From: Leptolyngbya sp. NIES-2104 | GTDB taxonomy: Bacteria > Cyanobacteriota > Cyanobacteriia > Leptolyngbyales > Leptolyngbyaceae | Assembly: GCF_001485215.1 (NCBI RefSeq) | Contig: NZ_BBWW01000001.1 | Span: 4,154,001 to 4,218,000 of the forward strand | Direction: 5' to 3' | Length of the DNA: 64,000 nt | Shown here: piece after piece, positions 8,209 to 17,769 of the stretch | How the letters are laid out: every line of letters starts with the position of its first letter | Numbering within the stretch: the first letter of the stretch is position 1 | Position numbers and translations under genes: made by a program | The notes under the pieces: model-generated | The model's input: only the letters and a program-made list of their open reading frames with translations | What the model was told of the DNA's origin: nothing | Databases searched by the model: none

Positions 8209-9627
8209 CTACTCTACAACCTCAACTTCGACTGCTTCCGCTTCGGTATCGTCGGATTCCTCTACTTCTTCAGGTTCGTCTTTTTTCAAAGTTCCTTCGG
8301 GGACAAGCTCGATCGTTGAGTTCGCAGTTAGCCAATCCATGATCTTTTCTTTGAGCAAGTCTTCTTCGACGGCACTTCTGAGCCGATCCATGTCAATGTC
8401 GCGTCCCGCCAATTCGGTCAGCAGTTCTTGAATTTTGTTATTGAGTTCGTCTTCTTCGACTTTGATCGATTCTTGTTTGGCGACTTCACCGAGGGCGAGA
8501 GTGCGCTTGATTCGCTCGATCGCATCAGGGCGTGATCGCTCTTTCAACATCGGAATCGTGTCCTTATTTAAGAGCTTTTTGATATCAATGCCTTGTTGCT
8601 GAAGCTGCATCGCGGTCTGCGTCACCATATATTCGACTTCACGTTCGATCATGGTTTCGGGCAAGTCCGCCTCAACTTGATTCAGCAATTCGTTTAGAAG
8701 CGCTTCTTCTTTATTCGATTTGGTTTGCTCTTCAGCTTCTTCAGCAAAACGCTTTTCTAAGGATTCACGCATTTGGGCGATCGTTTCAAATTCATCACCG
8801 CTCGCTTCTTTCGCAAAGTCATCATCGACTTCCGGAAGTTCTTTGCCCTTCAGTTCTTTGAGGGTAATTTCAAACGTCGCAGGTCGTCCGGCAAGCTGCT
8901 CTTGGGGATAATCTTCTGGGAACGTGACCGAAATTTCTTTCGTTTCACCCGCATTCATGCCGATAATTCCTTCGATAAATCCCGGAATAAAGCGACCTTC
9001 TTCGAGTTCAAGCTGGAAATCAGCGGCATCACCGCCCGGAACTTCGATTTCTTCCTCACCATCCACAGGCGTAAACCGACCTTTGAAATCAACAACCGAA
9101 ACATCACCTTTTTGAGCGGGGCGATCTTCGATCGGAATCAAAGTTGCCATTTGTGTCCGGTAGTTTTCGATCACCGAATCGACTTTTTCTGGATCGGGCT
9201 TCACTTCTTCTGCTTGAAGCGTGAAATCTTTGTACTGCTTTAGGGTCACTTCAGGCGACACATCCACTGACGCTGAGAATGTCAGCGCTTGACCCGGCGT
9301 ATACTGAGCAATTAAGTCATCGAACGACGATCGCAGTTGGAAATTTCCCAATGCTTCGATCTTTTCTTGCTCGATCGCTTGTTTTAGCGCAGCATCAACT
9401 AATTCTTCGATCACCGTGGCTTTGATTCGCGCCATTCCGAAGCGCTGAATCAAGACTTGGCGCGGTACTTTGCCTTTACGGAACCCCGGAACATTCAACG
9501 ATCGCGTAAAATCCTGCAACACGCGATCGTAGGTTTTCTGAGACATCTCTGGCGTAATTTCAATTTCCAGCCCGATTTGACTGGCGGGAAGTTTTTCCTG
9601 GGTAACTTTCATCGGCGTAAGTGACAA
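8209..9627 (-). CDS. tig: Trigger factor
   Basis: Ribosome-associated chaperone and peptidyl-prolyl isomerase binding nascent chains at the tunnel exit. The ribosome-docking signature GFRKGKVP is near residues 52-59. An FKBP-type domain follows (KGDVSVVDFKGR to FPEDYP), then a long helical C-terminal chaperone region. The tail after about residue 445 is strongly acidic (EPEEVEESDDTEAE), as in many cyanobacterial homologues. Length 472 aa is typical. It leads the tig-clpP-clpX group but is separated from clpP by about 140 bp, so clpP may also have its own promoter. Confidence 0.97.
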   Translation of the reverse strand: MSLTPMKVTQEKLPASQIGLEIEITPEMSQKTYDRVLQDFTRSLNVPGFRKGKVPRQVLIQRFGMARIKATVIEELVDAALKQAIEQEKIEALGNFQLRSSFDDLIAQYTPGQALTFSASVDVSPEVTLKQYKDFTLQAEEVKPDPEKVDSVIENYRTQMATLIPIEDRPAQKGDVSVVDFKGRFTPVDGEEEIEVPGGDAADFQLELEEGRFIPGFIEGIIGMNAGETKEISVTFPEDYPQEQLAGRPATFEITLKELKGKELPEVDDDFAKEASGDEFETIAQMRESLEKRFAEEAEEQTKSNKEEALLNELLNQVEADLPETMIEREVEYMVTQTAMQLQQQGIDIKKLLNKDTIPMLKERSRPDAIERIKRTLALGEVAKQESIKVEEDELNNKIQELLTELAGRDIDMDRLRSAVEEDLLKEKIMDWLTANSTIELVPEGTLKKDEPEEVEESDDTEAEAVEVEVVE

Positions 9628-9800
9628 AGAATGCGAATTTCTATCAAGCAGTAAGCTATACTAACCGATTCTAGTCACGGTTGCGCGATCCGTTTGGGGG
9701 AATCTTAAGGATCAAACTGTGAAGAGTATTGAAATCCATTTGAAAAATCTCTTTCTTAAGAGCAAGTTATAGTGAAACGAAGCTTTCCAGGAAAGATAAT

Positions 9801-10244
9801 TTAGGCGAACTTTTCTCCGCTAAAATCACGCACATCGTAAGCTGTGGCTGACAACTTATTCACTAATTTCAGATCTAACGTCAGCATTGGTGCAGAAGCT
9901 TGCTGCGATAGAGCAACATAGCAAGCATCATAGGCACTAATCCCCTGAGCTACTGCGATGTTAATCGCATCGCTCATCAAATCTGGCGCAGAAACCGCTA
10001 AAAATGGAAGCGATCGTAGCTCCACCATATCATCTGCCAAATCAGCAAGATCATACTGCCCAGCTCGAATATACTTCCACAATACGTTTGTACATTCAAT
10101 GTAGAAAAGATCAGGAACAAATAACGCTGTACCCGATTGCGGTATGTAGGAAAGCAATTCATCTACCTGGTTAGACAATGGATCAGGAATCAGATGCTTC
10201 ATGTAAACACTGCTGTCTATCACGTATCTCAGAGATAAGCTCAT
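9801..10244 (-). CDS. PIN-domain protein (VapC-like), third gene of a HigBA operon
   Basis: A 147-residue PIN domain, the fold of VapC ribonucleases. The first conserved Asp is in YVIDSSVYMKHL, a Glu follows in IECTNVLWKY, and the later acidic residues are in SAYDACYVALS and LTLDLKL. The start ATG overlaps the stop of the upstream HigA-type gene by 4 bp (ATGA), indicating translational coupling. No separate VapB is present, so the antitoxin for this PIN protein would have to be the upstream HTH-peptidase protein, or it acts as an effector in the same operon. That functional link is inference. Confidence 0.85.
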   Translation of the reverse strand: MSLSLRYVIDSSVYMKHLIPDPLSNQVDELLSYIPQSGTALFVPDLFYIECTNVLWKYIRAGQYDLADLADDMVELRSLPFLAVSAPDLMSDAINIAVAQGISAYDACYVALSQQASAPMLTLDLKLVNKLSATAYDVRDFSGEKFA

Positions 10245-11458
10245 CGGTTGCGATCATCCTGAATCATTCGGGTACTATCTAACTCTGGTGGCGGCGCGGA
10301 GCGCTTCTTTCGCCTACTCTGACTGCGCTGCAAAATCTCCGCTACAGATTTAGATGGATCTCGTTGAGCTACATCTAGCCAATCCTGAAGCTCGTTTTTG
10401 ACCGGAAGAATGTGCTTATTTAGCTGACTGTAAGAAAGTCTGCCTTCCCAGCGTAATCGTCCTACGACTATTCCAGGGTGGCGCATTTGATGAGTGGCAA
10501 AGCTGATAATTTTGGATTCAGAAAAAGAGGGTTGAGCCTGTTCAAGAAATTGATTGTATGCGATCGGATCTAATAACCAATTCCGACCCATTTCATTTGC
10601 CGCAACTTCGTTTTCATCCACATCTTCTTCATCCAAGTTATCCAGAATCAGTCCTTCATGACCTAATACGATGTGGGCAAGTTCGTGCATTAACACAAAC
10701 CAGAAATTATCGTTGCGGTTGTGGCGCAACGTCAGCGCGATTACGGGTTGAGCTATTTGATTGTCGAGATGTAATGCTGCACCATCTAAATAGGTTTTAG
10801 AGAGGTGTGGAACAATCACAAATCTCACTCCATGATCCATCAGAAATTCAGGAACCCGTGCAACATTCGCAAGCTGAAGACTCATCTTGGCGAGTTCTGG
10901 AATCGCTTGAATTAGATTTTGTCGATCGTAAACCGCAACCCTTTGCTGACGAGCCAAATTTTCTACTCTCTTTGCCCATGCCGTCTGAGCGCTTATTTTA
11001 GGTTGACGCTGTTCGGAGCGGCGCATACCCATTGCAACTTGAGGAGTTTCATCAATATTAGAAATTCCGTAAAACGTACAAACTTGCTGCTCTAACTCAT
11101 CAATTAATTTCGTCTCTTGCAACCAACCCAACTTCGTCATCTCAGAAACTGGGGCACGATTATAAATTTTGCTTTTCCGTGCGATCGGCTTCTCTACCTG
11201 CGTTTGTCTTGCTAGGAAAAGTTGATAGTTTGCTTCAAGATTAATCCAAAATTCCGCAGATGTTCCAAACGCCGCGGAGAGTTCTAGAGCTGTCTCTGGC
11301 GTTATTTGTTTTGTTCCTTTAATAATTTCGTTAATTGTTTGAGGTGGGCGACTCATGATTTCTGCGAGATCTTTTTGTGTCCAATCTCGCGCCTCCAGTT
11401 CTTCGCTAATTACCCGCCCAGGTGCAAATACCTTAGCGGGCTGCAATGGTTGAGTCAT
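10241..11458 (-). CDS. higA: HigA-type antitoxin fused to ImmA/IrrE-family metallopeptidase
   Basis: 405 residues. An XRE/HigA helix-turn-helix lies at about 15-75 (WTQKDLAEIMSRPPQTINEIIKG). After a linker, an ImmA/IrrE-type (DUF955) domain carries the zinc peptidase motif HELAH at 258-262, followed by an acidic loop and ENEVAAN with the probable third ligand Glu284. ImmA/IrrE enzymes cleave HTH repressors, so the fusion may autoregulate by proteolysis or respond to stress; this is inference. The C-terminal 40 residues are basic (RRKKR). The HigB-like gene lies 19 bp upstream and the PIN gene overlaps downstream by 4 bp. Confidence 0.88.
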   Translation of the reverse strand: MTQPLQPAKVFAPGRVISEELEARDWTQKDLAEIMSRPPQTINEIIKGTKQITPETALELSAAFGTSAEFWINLEANYQLFLARQTQVEKPIARKSKIYNRAPVSEMTKLGWLQETKLIDELEQQVCTFYGISNIDETPQVAMGMRRSEQRQPKISAQTAWAKRVENLARQQRVAVYDRQNLIQAIPELAKMSLQLANVARVPEFLMDHGVRFVIVPHLSKTYLDGAALHLDNQIAQPVIALTLRHNRNDNFWFVLMHELAHIVLGHEGLILDNLDEEDVDENEVAANEMGRNWLLDPIAYNQFLEQAQPSFSESKIISFATHQMRHPGIVVGRLRWEGRLSYSQLNKHILPVKNELQDWLDVAQRDPSKSVAEILQRSQSRRKKRSAPPPELDSTRMIQDDRNR

Positions 11459-11477
11459 AAGCCTACTTCCCCGTGTA

Positions 11478-11822
11478 TCAGTTATGTTCTTCGATACCCA
11501 TAATCTGGAGATACTCTCCTAGCAGATCCCTTGTCAGTACTAACAGTAAGCACCATTGACCATTCAACCTTATCGAATACTGCCCATCACGCTCACCCGT
11601 TAGTGCTGCCAAACGACAGCTTGAGAGTTGCCGAAGATCCCGTTCGTCGGCAGCAGCATCAATTCGAGCCATGATGTCAAAGAACGCATCGACCACAGTG
11701 GCTCCATATCGGGTCGAGCCTTTCTTCTTCTCGTAAAGAAGTTTGAGTTCTTTAGACTTAAATCCCCAACGCATTAAAATCTTCTCACTGTAGCGATCGG
11801 GCAAACCTACCAAGATGGGCAA
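11478..11822 (-). CDS. higB: HigB/RelE-superfamily toxin
   Basis: A 114-residue protein with the HigB-type pattern: YGATVVDAFFDIMARIDAA, then RDLRQLSSCRLAALTGERDGQYSIRLNGQWCLLL, ending in a short acidic tail. The RLNGQWCLLL strand is characteristic of the ribosome-dependent mRNA interferase fold. It precedes its antitoxin, as in hig loci. Possible starts downstream of the first ATG exist, but the family usually keeps an N-terminal helix, so the full frame is kept with some doubt. Confidence 0.82.
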   Translation of the reverse strand: MPILVGLPDRYSEKILMRWGFKSKELKLLYEKKKGSTRYGATVVDAFFDIMARIDAAADERDLRQLSSCRLAALTGERDGQYSIRLNGQWCLLLVLTRDLLGEYLQIMGIEEHN

Positions 11823-12391
11823 GATTGATTGGATCTTACAATACGAAATTCGGCTTTGGGGTGAATCAGTGAATTCATTCTATCTGAATGTGAGAGTTAC
11901 TGTCTATACACTTTGTAAGGTCTTGTAAGCGTAGAGAAGGAGGGATGATTCAATACGCTAGATCAAGCGTTCTAGAAGTTTTTGGGTCAGATGAACTACC
12001 ATATATAAATCATTAAGATTTATGAAGTTCGATCTGAAGACTTGTGGCTTCCTGCTCAAATAAACGGAGGATTACAGTCCTAGCAGGTGTTTAGTCTCTT
12101 CTATGAATTTTTATCTATTGACTTTAAGTTCCGAGCTAATAAGAATGACAGTGTTTTCAAATATTGCCGCTGTATGAGAATAGTTATTCTGACGTATCGC
12201 TAATCTGCGATAATTTGGGGAATATGTACGACGAAACGGTTTCCGTCTGAATACTTGAATTCATGCCCAAAGCGCGTTAGTCTCTGAAGGAACCGAACAA
12301 GAGCAAAATCTTTATTATTTTTACTAAGTTTCGCGTAGACGAAATCCTATTGATGCTTTTCTAACTTGAAGCCTGTGTGGAGGAATTTATT
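11823..12391. other. Long intergenic region before asd, no gene seen
   Basis: About 570 bp without a supportable gene. It holds a possible promoter towards asd: TTGACT at 12119-12124 and AAGAAT 17 bp later. The region is AT-rich compared with its flanks. A 23-codon ORF at about 11944 has a ribosome-binding sequence too close to its ATG. I could not recognise a structured RNA. Confidence 0.4.
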
Positions 12392-13432
12392 TTGGGTCAA
12401 TCCTATCGAGTAGCGATTTTAGGGGCGACAGGAGCAGTCGGAACTGAACTATTAGAACTGTTGGATCAGCGTAATTTCCCGGTTTCTGAATTGAAGCTGT
12501 TAGCCTCTCCACGATCGGCAGGTTCAACGCTGACCTTTCAGGGCGAGAGTTTAGCGATCGAAGCCGTAAACGAAAATTCGTTTAACAATGTTGATATCGT
12601 GCTGGCTTCAGCAGGCGGATCAATCTCGAAACAATGGGTGAAAGATATCGTGGCAGCGGGAGCCGTGATGATCGATAACTCCAGCGCGTTTCGGATGCAG
12701 CCTGATGTGCCACTAGTTGTGCCTGAAGTGAACCCAGAGGCAGCCGCAAAACATCGAGGCGTGATTGCCAATCCGAACTGCACGACGATCTTAATGTCGA
12801 TCGCGGTTTATCCCTTGCATCAAGTGATGCCGATTCGTCGAATTGTGGCAGCGACGTATCAATCGGCTTCGGGTGCGGGGGCGCGAGCGATGGAAGAGGT
12901 GAAGCATCAATCGATCGACATTCTTGAAGGCAAATCTCCGAAAGCCGAAATTTTGCCGTATCCCTTGGCGTTCAACTTATTTCCGCACAATTCAAAGCTC
13001 GATGAATCCGGGTACTGCGAAGAAGAGTTGAAGATGGTAAATGAGACTCGCAAAATCTTCGGAGCGCCAGATCTGAGAATTACTGCAACTTGTGTACGGG
13101 TTCCCGTCTTACGGGCACACTCAGAAGCGATTAACCTGGAGTTTGATAGTCCGTTTGCAGTTGAAAAAGCGCGAGAAATCTTACAGCAAGCACCGGGCGT
13201 GAAGCTGGTCGAGGATTGGAACGCAAATTATTTTCCAATGCCGATCGATGCCAGCGGCAAGGACGAAGTTTTAGTCGGACGGATTCGCCGAGATCTTTCT
13301 AATCCCAACGGTCTTGAACTGTGGCTGTGTGGGGATCAGATCCGCAAAGGAGCCGCCCTGAACGCGATTCAAATTGCAGAATTACTAATCGAGAAAAACT
13401 TGCTCAAACCAGCTTTAGCAACGCAATCGTGA
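12392..13432 (+). CDS. asd: Aspartate-semialdehyde dehydrogenase
   Basis: Reduces aspartyl phosphate to aspartate semialdehyde with NADPH, the branch point to lysine, threonine and methionine. N-terminal nucleotide-binding GATGAVG; the catalytic Cys is in ANPNCTT (residue 130); the substrate-binding and general-base regions are QSASGAGA and RVPVLRAHSE. The start is decided by a GGAGG at 12379-12383, which sits 8 bp before TTG 12392; this gives an N-terminus GQSYRVAILG as in relatives. The in-frame GTG at 12377 overlaps that ribosome-binding site. dapA follows after 24 bp: a lysine/diaminopimelate operon. Confidence 0.95.
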   Translation: MGQSYRVAILGATGAVGTELLELLDQRNFPVSELKLLASPRSAGSTLTFQGESLAIEAVNENSFNNVDIVLASAGGSISKQWVKDIVAAGAVMIDNSSAFRMQPDVPLVVPEVNPEAAAKHRGVIANPNCTTILMSIAVYPLHQVMPIRRIVAATYQSASGAGARAMEEVKHQSIDILEGKSPKAEILPYPLAFNLFPHNSKLDESGYCEEELKMVNETRKIFGAPDLRITATCVRVPVLRAHSEAINLEFDSPFAVEKAREILQQAPGVKLVEDWNANYFPMPIDASGKDEVLVGRIRRDLSNPNGLELWLCGDQIRKGAALNAIQIAELLIEKNLLKPALATQS

Positions 13433-13456
13433 TCATTAGAGGAGTTTAAATAGAGT

Positions 13457-14353
13457 GTGGTAAATTTTGGAACTGTTTTGACTGCCATGGTCACGCCATT
13501 TACAGCGGATGGAGCAGTCGATTATGCCGTTACAGAAAAATTAGCAGATCATCTCGTCGAGACGGGCACCAATACGATCGTGGTTTGTGGCACGACCGGA
13601 GAATCGCCCACGATATCTTGGGATGAAGAGTTTGAATTGTTCCGAGTCGTGAGAAGTGCGGTTTCGGGTCGGGCGAAGGTGATGGCGGGAACTGGATCGA
13701 ATTCGACATCAGAAGCGATCGCAGCAACGAAAAAAGCGGCTAAAATAGGGTTAGATGGCTCTTTGCAGGTTGTACCCTATTACAACAAGCCACCCCAATC
13801 TGGACTGTATGAACATTTTAGAGCGATCGCTGAATCTTCGGATTTCCCTGTGATGCTCTATAACGTCCCAGGACGCACCAGCCAGAATCTCCAGGCAGAA
13901 ACGGTAGCACGACTCTCAGAAGTTCCAAATATTGTTGCAATTAAGGAAGCGAGTGGCAATCTAGATCAAGTGAGCCAAATTCGACGGATGACCCCGCCCG
14001 AATTTGAGATTTATTCTGGAGATGATTCTTTGACTCTGCCGATGTTAGCGATCGGTGCCAGAGGGGTTGTCAGCGTCGCCAGCCATTTAGTCGGAACGCG
14101 ATTGCAGCAGATGATCCAAGCATTCGAGAAGGGTCAAGTTCAGAAAGCAACCCAAATCCATTTAGAGTTATTGCCGTTGTTTAAAGCCCTATTCATTACG
14201 ACGAATCCGATTCCTGTCAAAGCTGCATTGAGCCTGCAAGGGTGGCAAGTTGGCGCAGTTCGCCTGCCGCTGTGCTCACCGGATGAAGAGGTGAAACACC
14301 AAGTCAAGCAAGTCCTAGCTGAACTGAACTTGCTGCAAACGGTACACGCCTAA
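13457..14353 (+). CDS. dapA: 4-hydroxy-tetrahydrodipicolinate synthase
   Basis: Condenses pyruvate with aspartate semialdehyde, the product of the preceding gene, in lysine and peptidoglycan diaminopimelate synthesis. Schiff-base Lys163 lies in AIKEASGNL, Tyr135 in MLYNVPGR, and the GTTGES motif at 45-50. Length 298 aa is normal. GTG start at 13457, preceded by a GAGGAG ribosome-binding site about 14 bp upstream. Cotranscribed with asd (24-bp gap) and probably with rnj, which begins about 90 bp later. Confidence 0.96.
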   Translation: MVNFGTVLTAMVTPFTADGAVDYAVTEKLADHLVETGTNTIVVCGTTGESPTISWDEEFELFRVVRSAVSGRAKVMAGTGSNSTSEAIAATKKAAKIGLDGSLQVVPYYNKPPQSGLYEHFRAIAESSDFPVMLYNVPGRTSQNLQAETVARLSEVPNIVAIKEASGNLDQVSQIRRMTPPEFEIYSGDDSLTLPMLAIGARGVVSVASHLVGTRLQQMIQAFEKGQVQKATQIHLELLPLFKALFITTNPIPVKAALSLQGWQVGAVRLPLCSPDEEVKHQVKQVLAELNLLQTVHA

Positions 14354-14442
14354 AGTTTTCTGCACAACTAAATATTTCCATGTTCACAGGAATTCTTTAC
14401 CTGCTGAACTCCCAATTTTTCTCTTAAATCTGAAGGATACTG

Positions 14443-16203
14443 ATGACTCAAAGTAACTCGTCTAATGCTCTCAAAATTATTCCGCTCGGCGGACTACACG
14501 AAATTGGTAAGAATACCTGCGTGTTTGAATACGGCGATGAAATTATTCTGCTTGATGCAGGACTCGCCTTTCCGACTGACGGAATGCATGGCGTAAATAT
14601 TGTGCTGCCGGACATGACTTATCTGCGCGAGAACCGCGAAAAGATCAAGGGCATGATCATCACTCACGGTCACGAAGACCATATCGGCGGTATCGCTTTT
14701 CACTTGAAACAGCTAGACATTCCGGTGATGTATGGTCCGCGTCTAGCTCTTGCACTTCTCGAAGGCAAGCTTGAAGAAGCAGGCGTTTCGGATCGCACTG
14801 AACTTCGCACCGTTCGCCCTCGTGACATTGTTCGGCTCGGTACGCATTTCTTTGTCGAGTTTATTCGCAACACGCACTCGATCGCAGATAGTTTCACCGT
14901 TGCAATTCACACTCCGGTTGGCGTTGTGATTCACACTGGAGACTTCAAGTTCGACCATACTCCGGTTGATGGTGAAAAGTTCGACATTCAGCGCTTAGCC
15001 GAATACGGTGAAAAAGGCGTTCAATGTTTGATCAGTGATTCAACGAACTCCGAGATTCCGGGCTTTACTCCGTCAGAACGATCGGTGTTTCCGAATCTCG
15101 ATCGCGTTTTCACCCAAGCTAAAGGACGCTTACTGATCACGACGTTCGCTTCTTCTGTTCACCGGATCAATATGATTCTGGAACTTGCTGAGAAGCATGG
15201 TCGCGTGGTTTCGGTGTTAGGTCGATCGATGCTCAACGTAATCGCCCACGCTCGAAATCTTGGCTATGTCAAGTGTCGGGATGATTTACTTCAACCGCTG
15301 CACGTCGCTCAGAAGACACCGGATGAGAATGTTCTGATTCTGACTACCGGATCGCAAGGTGAACCGATGTCAGCGATGACCCGAATTGCCAACGGCGAAC
15401 ATCGTCAAGTGAAGATCCGCGAAGGTGACACGGTTGTATTCTCCGCGAATCCAATTCCTGGAAATACGATCGCCGTAGTGAATACGATCGACAAACTGAT
15501 GATGAACGGCGCAAAAGTCGTTTACGGCAAAGATCAAGGCATTCACGTTTCTGGTCACGGTTGCCAAGAAGACCAAAAGTTGATGTTAGCTCTGACTCGT
15601 CCGAAGTTCTTCCTACCTGTCCACGGCGAACATCGGATGCTAGTCAAACATTCCCAAACCGCTCAAAGCACGGGTGTTCCGGCTGAGAATATGGTGATCA
15701 TTGATAACGGTGATGTGGTCGAATTGACAAAAGATTCGATCGCTAAAGCTGGCAAAGTTAAGGCAGGCATCGAACTGGTGGATACTTCTCGGTCGGGTAT
15801 GGTTGACGATCGCGTTCTGAAAGAGCGTCAACAGTTGGCAGGTGATGGAGTTGTTACAGTTGCAGCGACTGTTACAAACGAAGGGCGATTGTTCGCAAAA
15901 CCTGATGTGCATTTGCGTGGTGTCGTGACTTCGGTGAATCCGGAGCAGTTGAGAGGCAGAATTCAGGATTCGATCGAGACGGTGTTAAGCGATCGTTGGA
16001 ATGAGTTCTACAGCACGTTCAACGGTCAAATTGAGATCGATTGGGCAGGTTTACAAGTTCAGATCGAGCGCGAAATTCATCGCTTGCTGCGTCGTGAACT
16101 TCAGAGCAATCCGCTGCTGGTGTTTCTGATGCAGAATCCTGACCCTGCTGCGGTGAAAGCCGCTCCGACTCGTCAACGGGCGACCGCGAAAGTGGCTTCG
16201 TGA
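14443..16203 (+). CDS. rnj: Ribonuclease J
   Basis: Metallo-beta-lactamase/beta-CASP endo- and 5'-exoribonuclease of the cyanobacterial mRNA decay machinery. The metal motif HxHxDH is HGHEDH at residues 75-80; later ligands are in NTHSIADS and HTGDFKFDH. The beta-CASP region includes TTGSQGEPMSAM, and HVSGHGCQED and PVHGEHR follow. The C-terminal domain ends in a short Ala/Arg/Thr-rich tail. 586 aa. Placement after asd-dapA recalls the arrangement in several bacteria. Confidence 0.96.
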   Translation: MTQSNSSNALKIIPLGGLHEIGKNTCVFEYGDEIILLDAGLAFPTDGMHGVNIVLPDMTYLRENREKIKGMIITHGHEDHIGGIAFHLKQLDIPVMYGPRLALALLEGKLEEAGVSDRTELRTVRPRDIVRLGTHFFVEFIRNTHSIADSFTVAIHTPVGVVIHTGDFKFDHTPVDGEKFDIQRLAEYGEKGVQCLISDSTNSEIPGFTPSERSVFPNLDRVFTQAKGRLLITTFASSVHRINMILELAEKHGRVVSVLGRSMLNVIAHARNLGYVKCRDDLLQPLHVAQKTPDENVLILTTGSQGEPMSAMTRIANGEHRQVKIREGDTVVFSANPIPGNTIAVVNTIDKLMMNGAKVVYGKDQGIHVSGHGCQEDQKLMLALTRPKFFLPVHGEHRMLVKHSQTAQSTGVPAENMVIIDNGDVVELTKDSIAKAGKVKAGIELVDTSRSGMVDDRVLKERQQLAGDGVVTVAATVTNEGRLFAKPDVHLRGVVTSVNPEQLRGRIQDSIETVLSDRWNEFYSTFNGQIEIDWAGLQVQIEREIHRLLRRELQSNPLLVFLMQNPDPAAVKAAPTRQRATAKVAS

Positions 16204-16207
16204 AAAA

Positions 16208-16251
16208 GTAGGGAGTGGGGAGACGCAAAATCTATTCTCCCTACTCCCTAC
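16208..16251. terminator. rnj terminator / palindromic repeat
   Basis: Sixteen-base arms, starting GTAGGGAG and ending CTCCCTAC, pair with one mismatch 5 bp after the rnj stop. There is no clear T run on the plus strand, so it may be a dispersed palindrome acting as 3'-end stabiliser. Confidence 0.55.
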
Positions 16252-16332
16252 CTCCGAGGCGCAAATCTTAAAACGTTAGGTTGTGATGACTACGATCGGC
16301 GCGATTCTTGCTATACTCACAGAGTAACGAGT

Positions 16333-16405
16333 GGGCATGTAGCTCAGGGGATAGAGCACCAGATTCCGGTTCTGGGTGTCGCAGGTTCGATTCCTGCCAT
16401 GCTCG
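16333..16405 (+). tRNA. tRNA-Arg(CCG)
   Basis: Seventy-three bases folding into a cloverleaf: acceptor stem GGGCATG/CATGCTC, D arm with AGCTCAGGGGA, anticodon stem CCAGA/TCTGG with loop TTCCGGT (anticodon CCG), and T arm GCAGGTTCGATTCCTGC. Discriminator base G; CCA is not encoded. It reads CGG arginine codons. The accessory strip of HicB, Abi and VapBC genes begins directly 3' of it. Confidence 0.96.
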
Positions 16406-16469
16406 TTTAGTCGAACCTCTTGAAAGTTAATGACTTTTGAGGGGTTTTATTGTTTCTAAGGAGGTCAAA

Positions 16470-16655
16470 ATGAAAGGCAGAGAATTTTATGTGGTCATTG
16501 AACGCGACGAAGATGGAATGTATGTCGGTGAGGTTCCGCAATTGAAGGCTTGTTATAGCCAAGAGGAAACGATCGACGAACTGATGCAGAACATTCAAGA
16601 AGTAATTGAGATGTGTCTTGAGAAACTAGATATTCCAGAAAAATTACGTAGCTAG
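16470..16655 (+). CDS. hicB: HicB-family protein, apparently without HicA
   Basis: A 61-residue HicB/UPF0150 domain: FYVVIERDEDGMYVGEVPQLKAC is the typical partial RNase H-like strand set, followed by an ETIDELMQNIQEVIEM helix. A strong AAGGAGG ribosome-binding site at 16458-16464 fixes the ATG at 16470; the frame is open upstream but without a better start. HicB normally neutralises the HicA mRNA interferase. No HicA-type ORF (about 60-80 aa, double-stranded RNA-binding fold) lies on either side, so this is an orphan. Located 65 bp after the tRNA. Confidence 0.82.
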   Translation: MKGREFYVVIERDEDGMYVGEVPQLKACYSQEETIDELMQNIQEVIEMCLEKLDIPEKLRS

Positions 16656-16707
16656 TTTGCCTTGAGTAGTTAAAATAAGTTCTGAAGCAATACGTTCATA
16701 GTTATTA

Positions 16708-17537
16708 ATGGCTAACCTGTCAAGCATTGATAAAATTAAGCTCGAAAGATTGTTCGGTATGGAGAGCGGTTATATTCTTGACTTTTCAAATAAAAGCTTC
16801 CAAGAATTTGTGATTGAAAATACGAGAATTGATATTTACGATAGCAAGTATGACTATGCTAGTGGGTCTAAAGCTAACCGATTAAGAGCTTTCTGGAATA
16901 AGGAACCTAACAATATTGTTGGAGAATTGCTTTTAGACTTACTGGAGTATTGGAGAACTCAAAAACTTATAAATGGTAAAGAAATTGATTTAGCAGAACA
17001 AACTTTATTTGATGAATGCTATGCAATAGCAGAGAGGCTAAAACAAGATAGTTTTGTCGAAAATATCGATGCAATTCAATCCTACTCTAGTGAAAAAGAC
17101 TTTTCTGTACTAGCAAAGTCTATAAGAGAAAGTATTGAGAATAATGAGCCAGAAGTAGCCCTAGATAGATTACATACCTTTGCAGTGAAGTATACAAGAA
17201 AGCTATGTGACAGACACGAAATTATTTACAATAGAAGCAAACCACTACATAGTCTTTACGGAGAATACGTTAAATATCTGAAACAGAATGGCTTCATCGA
17301 ATCACAGATGACAGAGAGAATTCTGAAGTCTTCAATTTCAATTTTAGAGTCTTTCAATGAGGTTAGAAATAATAGAAGCCTCGCTCACGATAATTCTGTC
17401 TTGAACTACCATGAGAGGTTCTAATATTCAACAACGTTTCAAGTGCAATCAAATTTATAGAATCCATTGAGAAGGAAATCTCAGGAATTAAAGAACAAGA
17501 AGAGATAGAACCAGAGTGGGAAGATGTTCCATTTTGA
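16708..17537 (+). pseudogene. Abortive-infection (Abi C-terminal domain) protein gene with frameshift
   Basis: The first frame (16708-17424) encodes 238 residues ending NYHERF. It shows the Abi C-terminal signature RNNRSLAHDN near the end, a HEPN-like RxxxxH arrangement. Directly after the stop, frame 3 continues without interruption to a TGA at 17535-17537 with VLIFNNVSSAIKFIE then an acidic tail, exactly the expected continuation. Removing two bases (or adding one) at 17416-17420 joins the frames into a protein of about 275 residues. Codon use is AT-rich compared with neighbours, suggesting horizontal transfer. It could be a dead gene, a sequencing error, or phase variation at the short purine run. 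Confidence 0.75.
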
Positions 17538-17769
17538 GAAATTTGTTTAGGCTACAAAATCGGTGGATGACGCTAATAGTTAAATGTAAGAATTGTTGCT
17601 GCTTTCTTCAACGATCTCTACTTCAGTAAATAAGCTGGCTTTCAGGTTCTGTTAAAATAGCGCGTACTGGTTGAATGCTGTAGGAAGAAGCTGATGTCGA
17701 TCGAGATTACGCGAATGCCAGCACTAGAGAAGCCAGGCAAGAGGGCAATCGCACTTAATGGAGGGTCAA

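Noticed and set aside
11944-12015. 23-codon ORF after an AGGAGG sequence
   Set aside because: The ribosome-binding sequence is one base from the ATG, too close to function, and the peptide has no recognisable feature.
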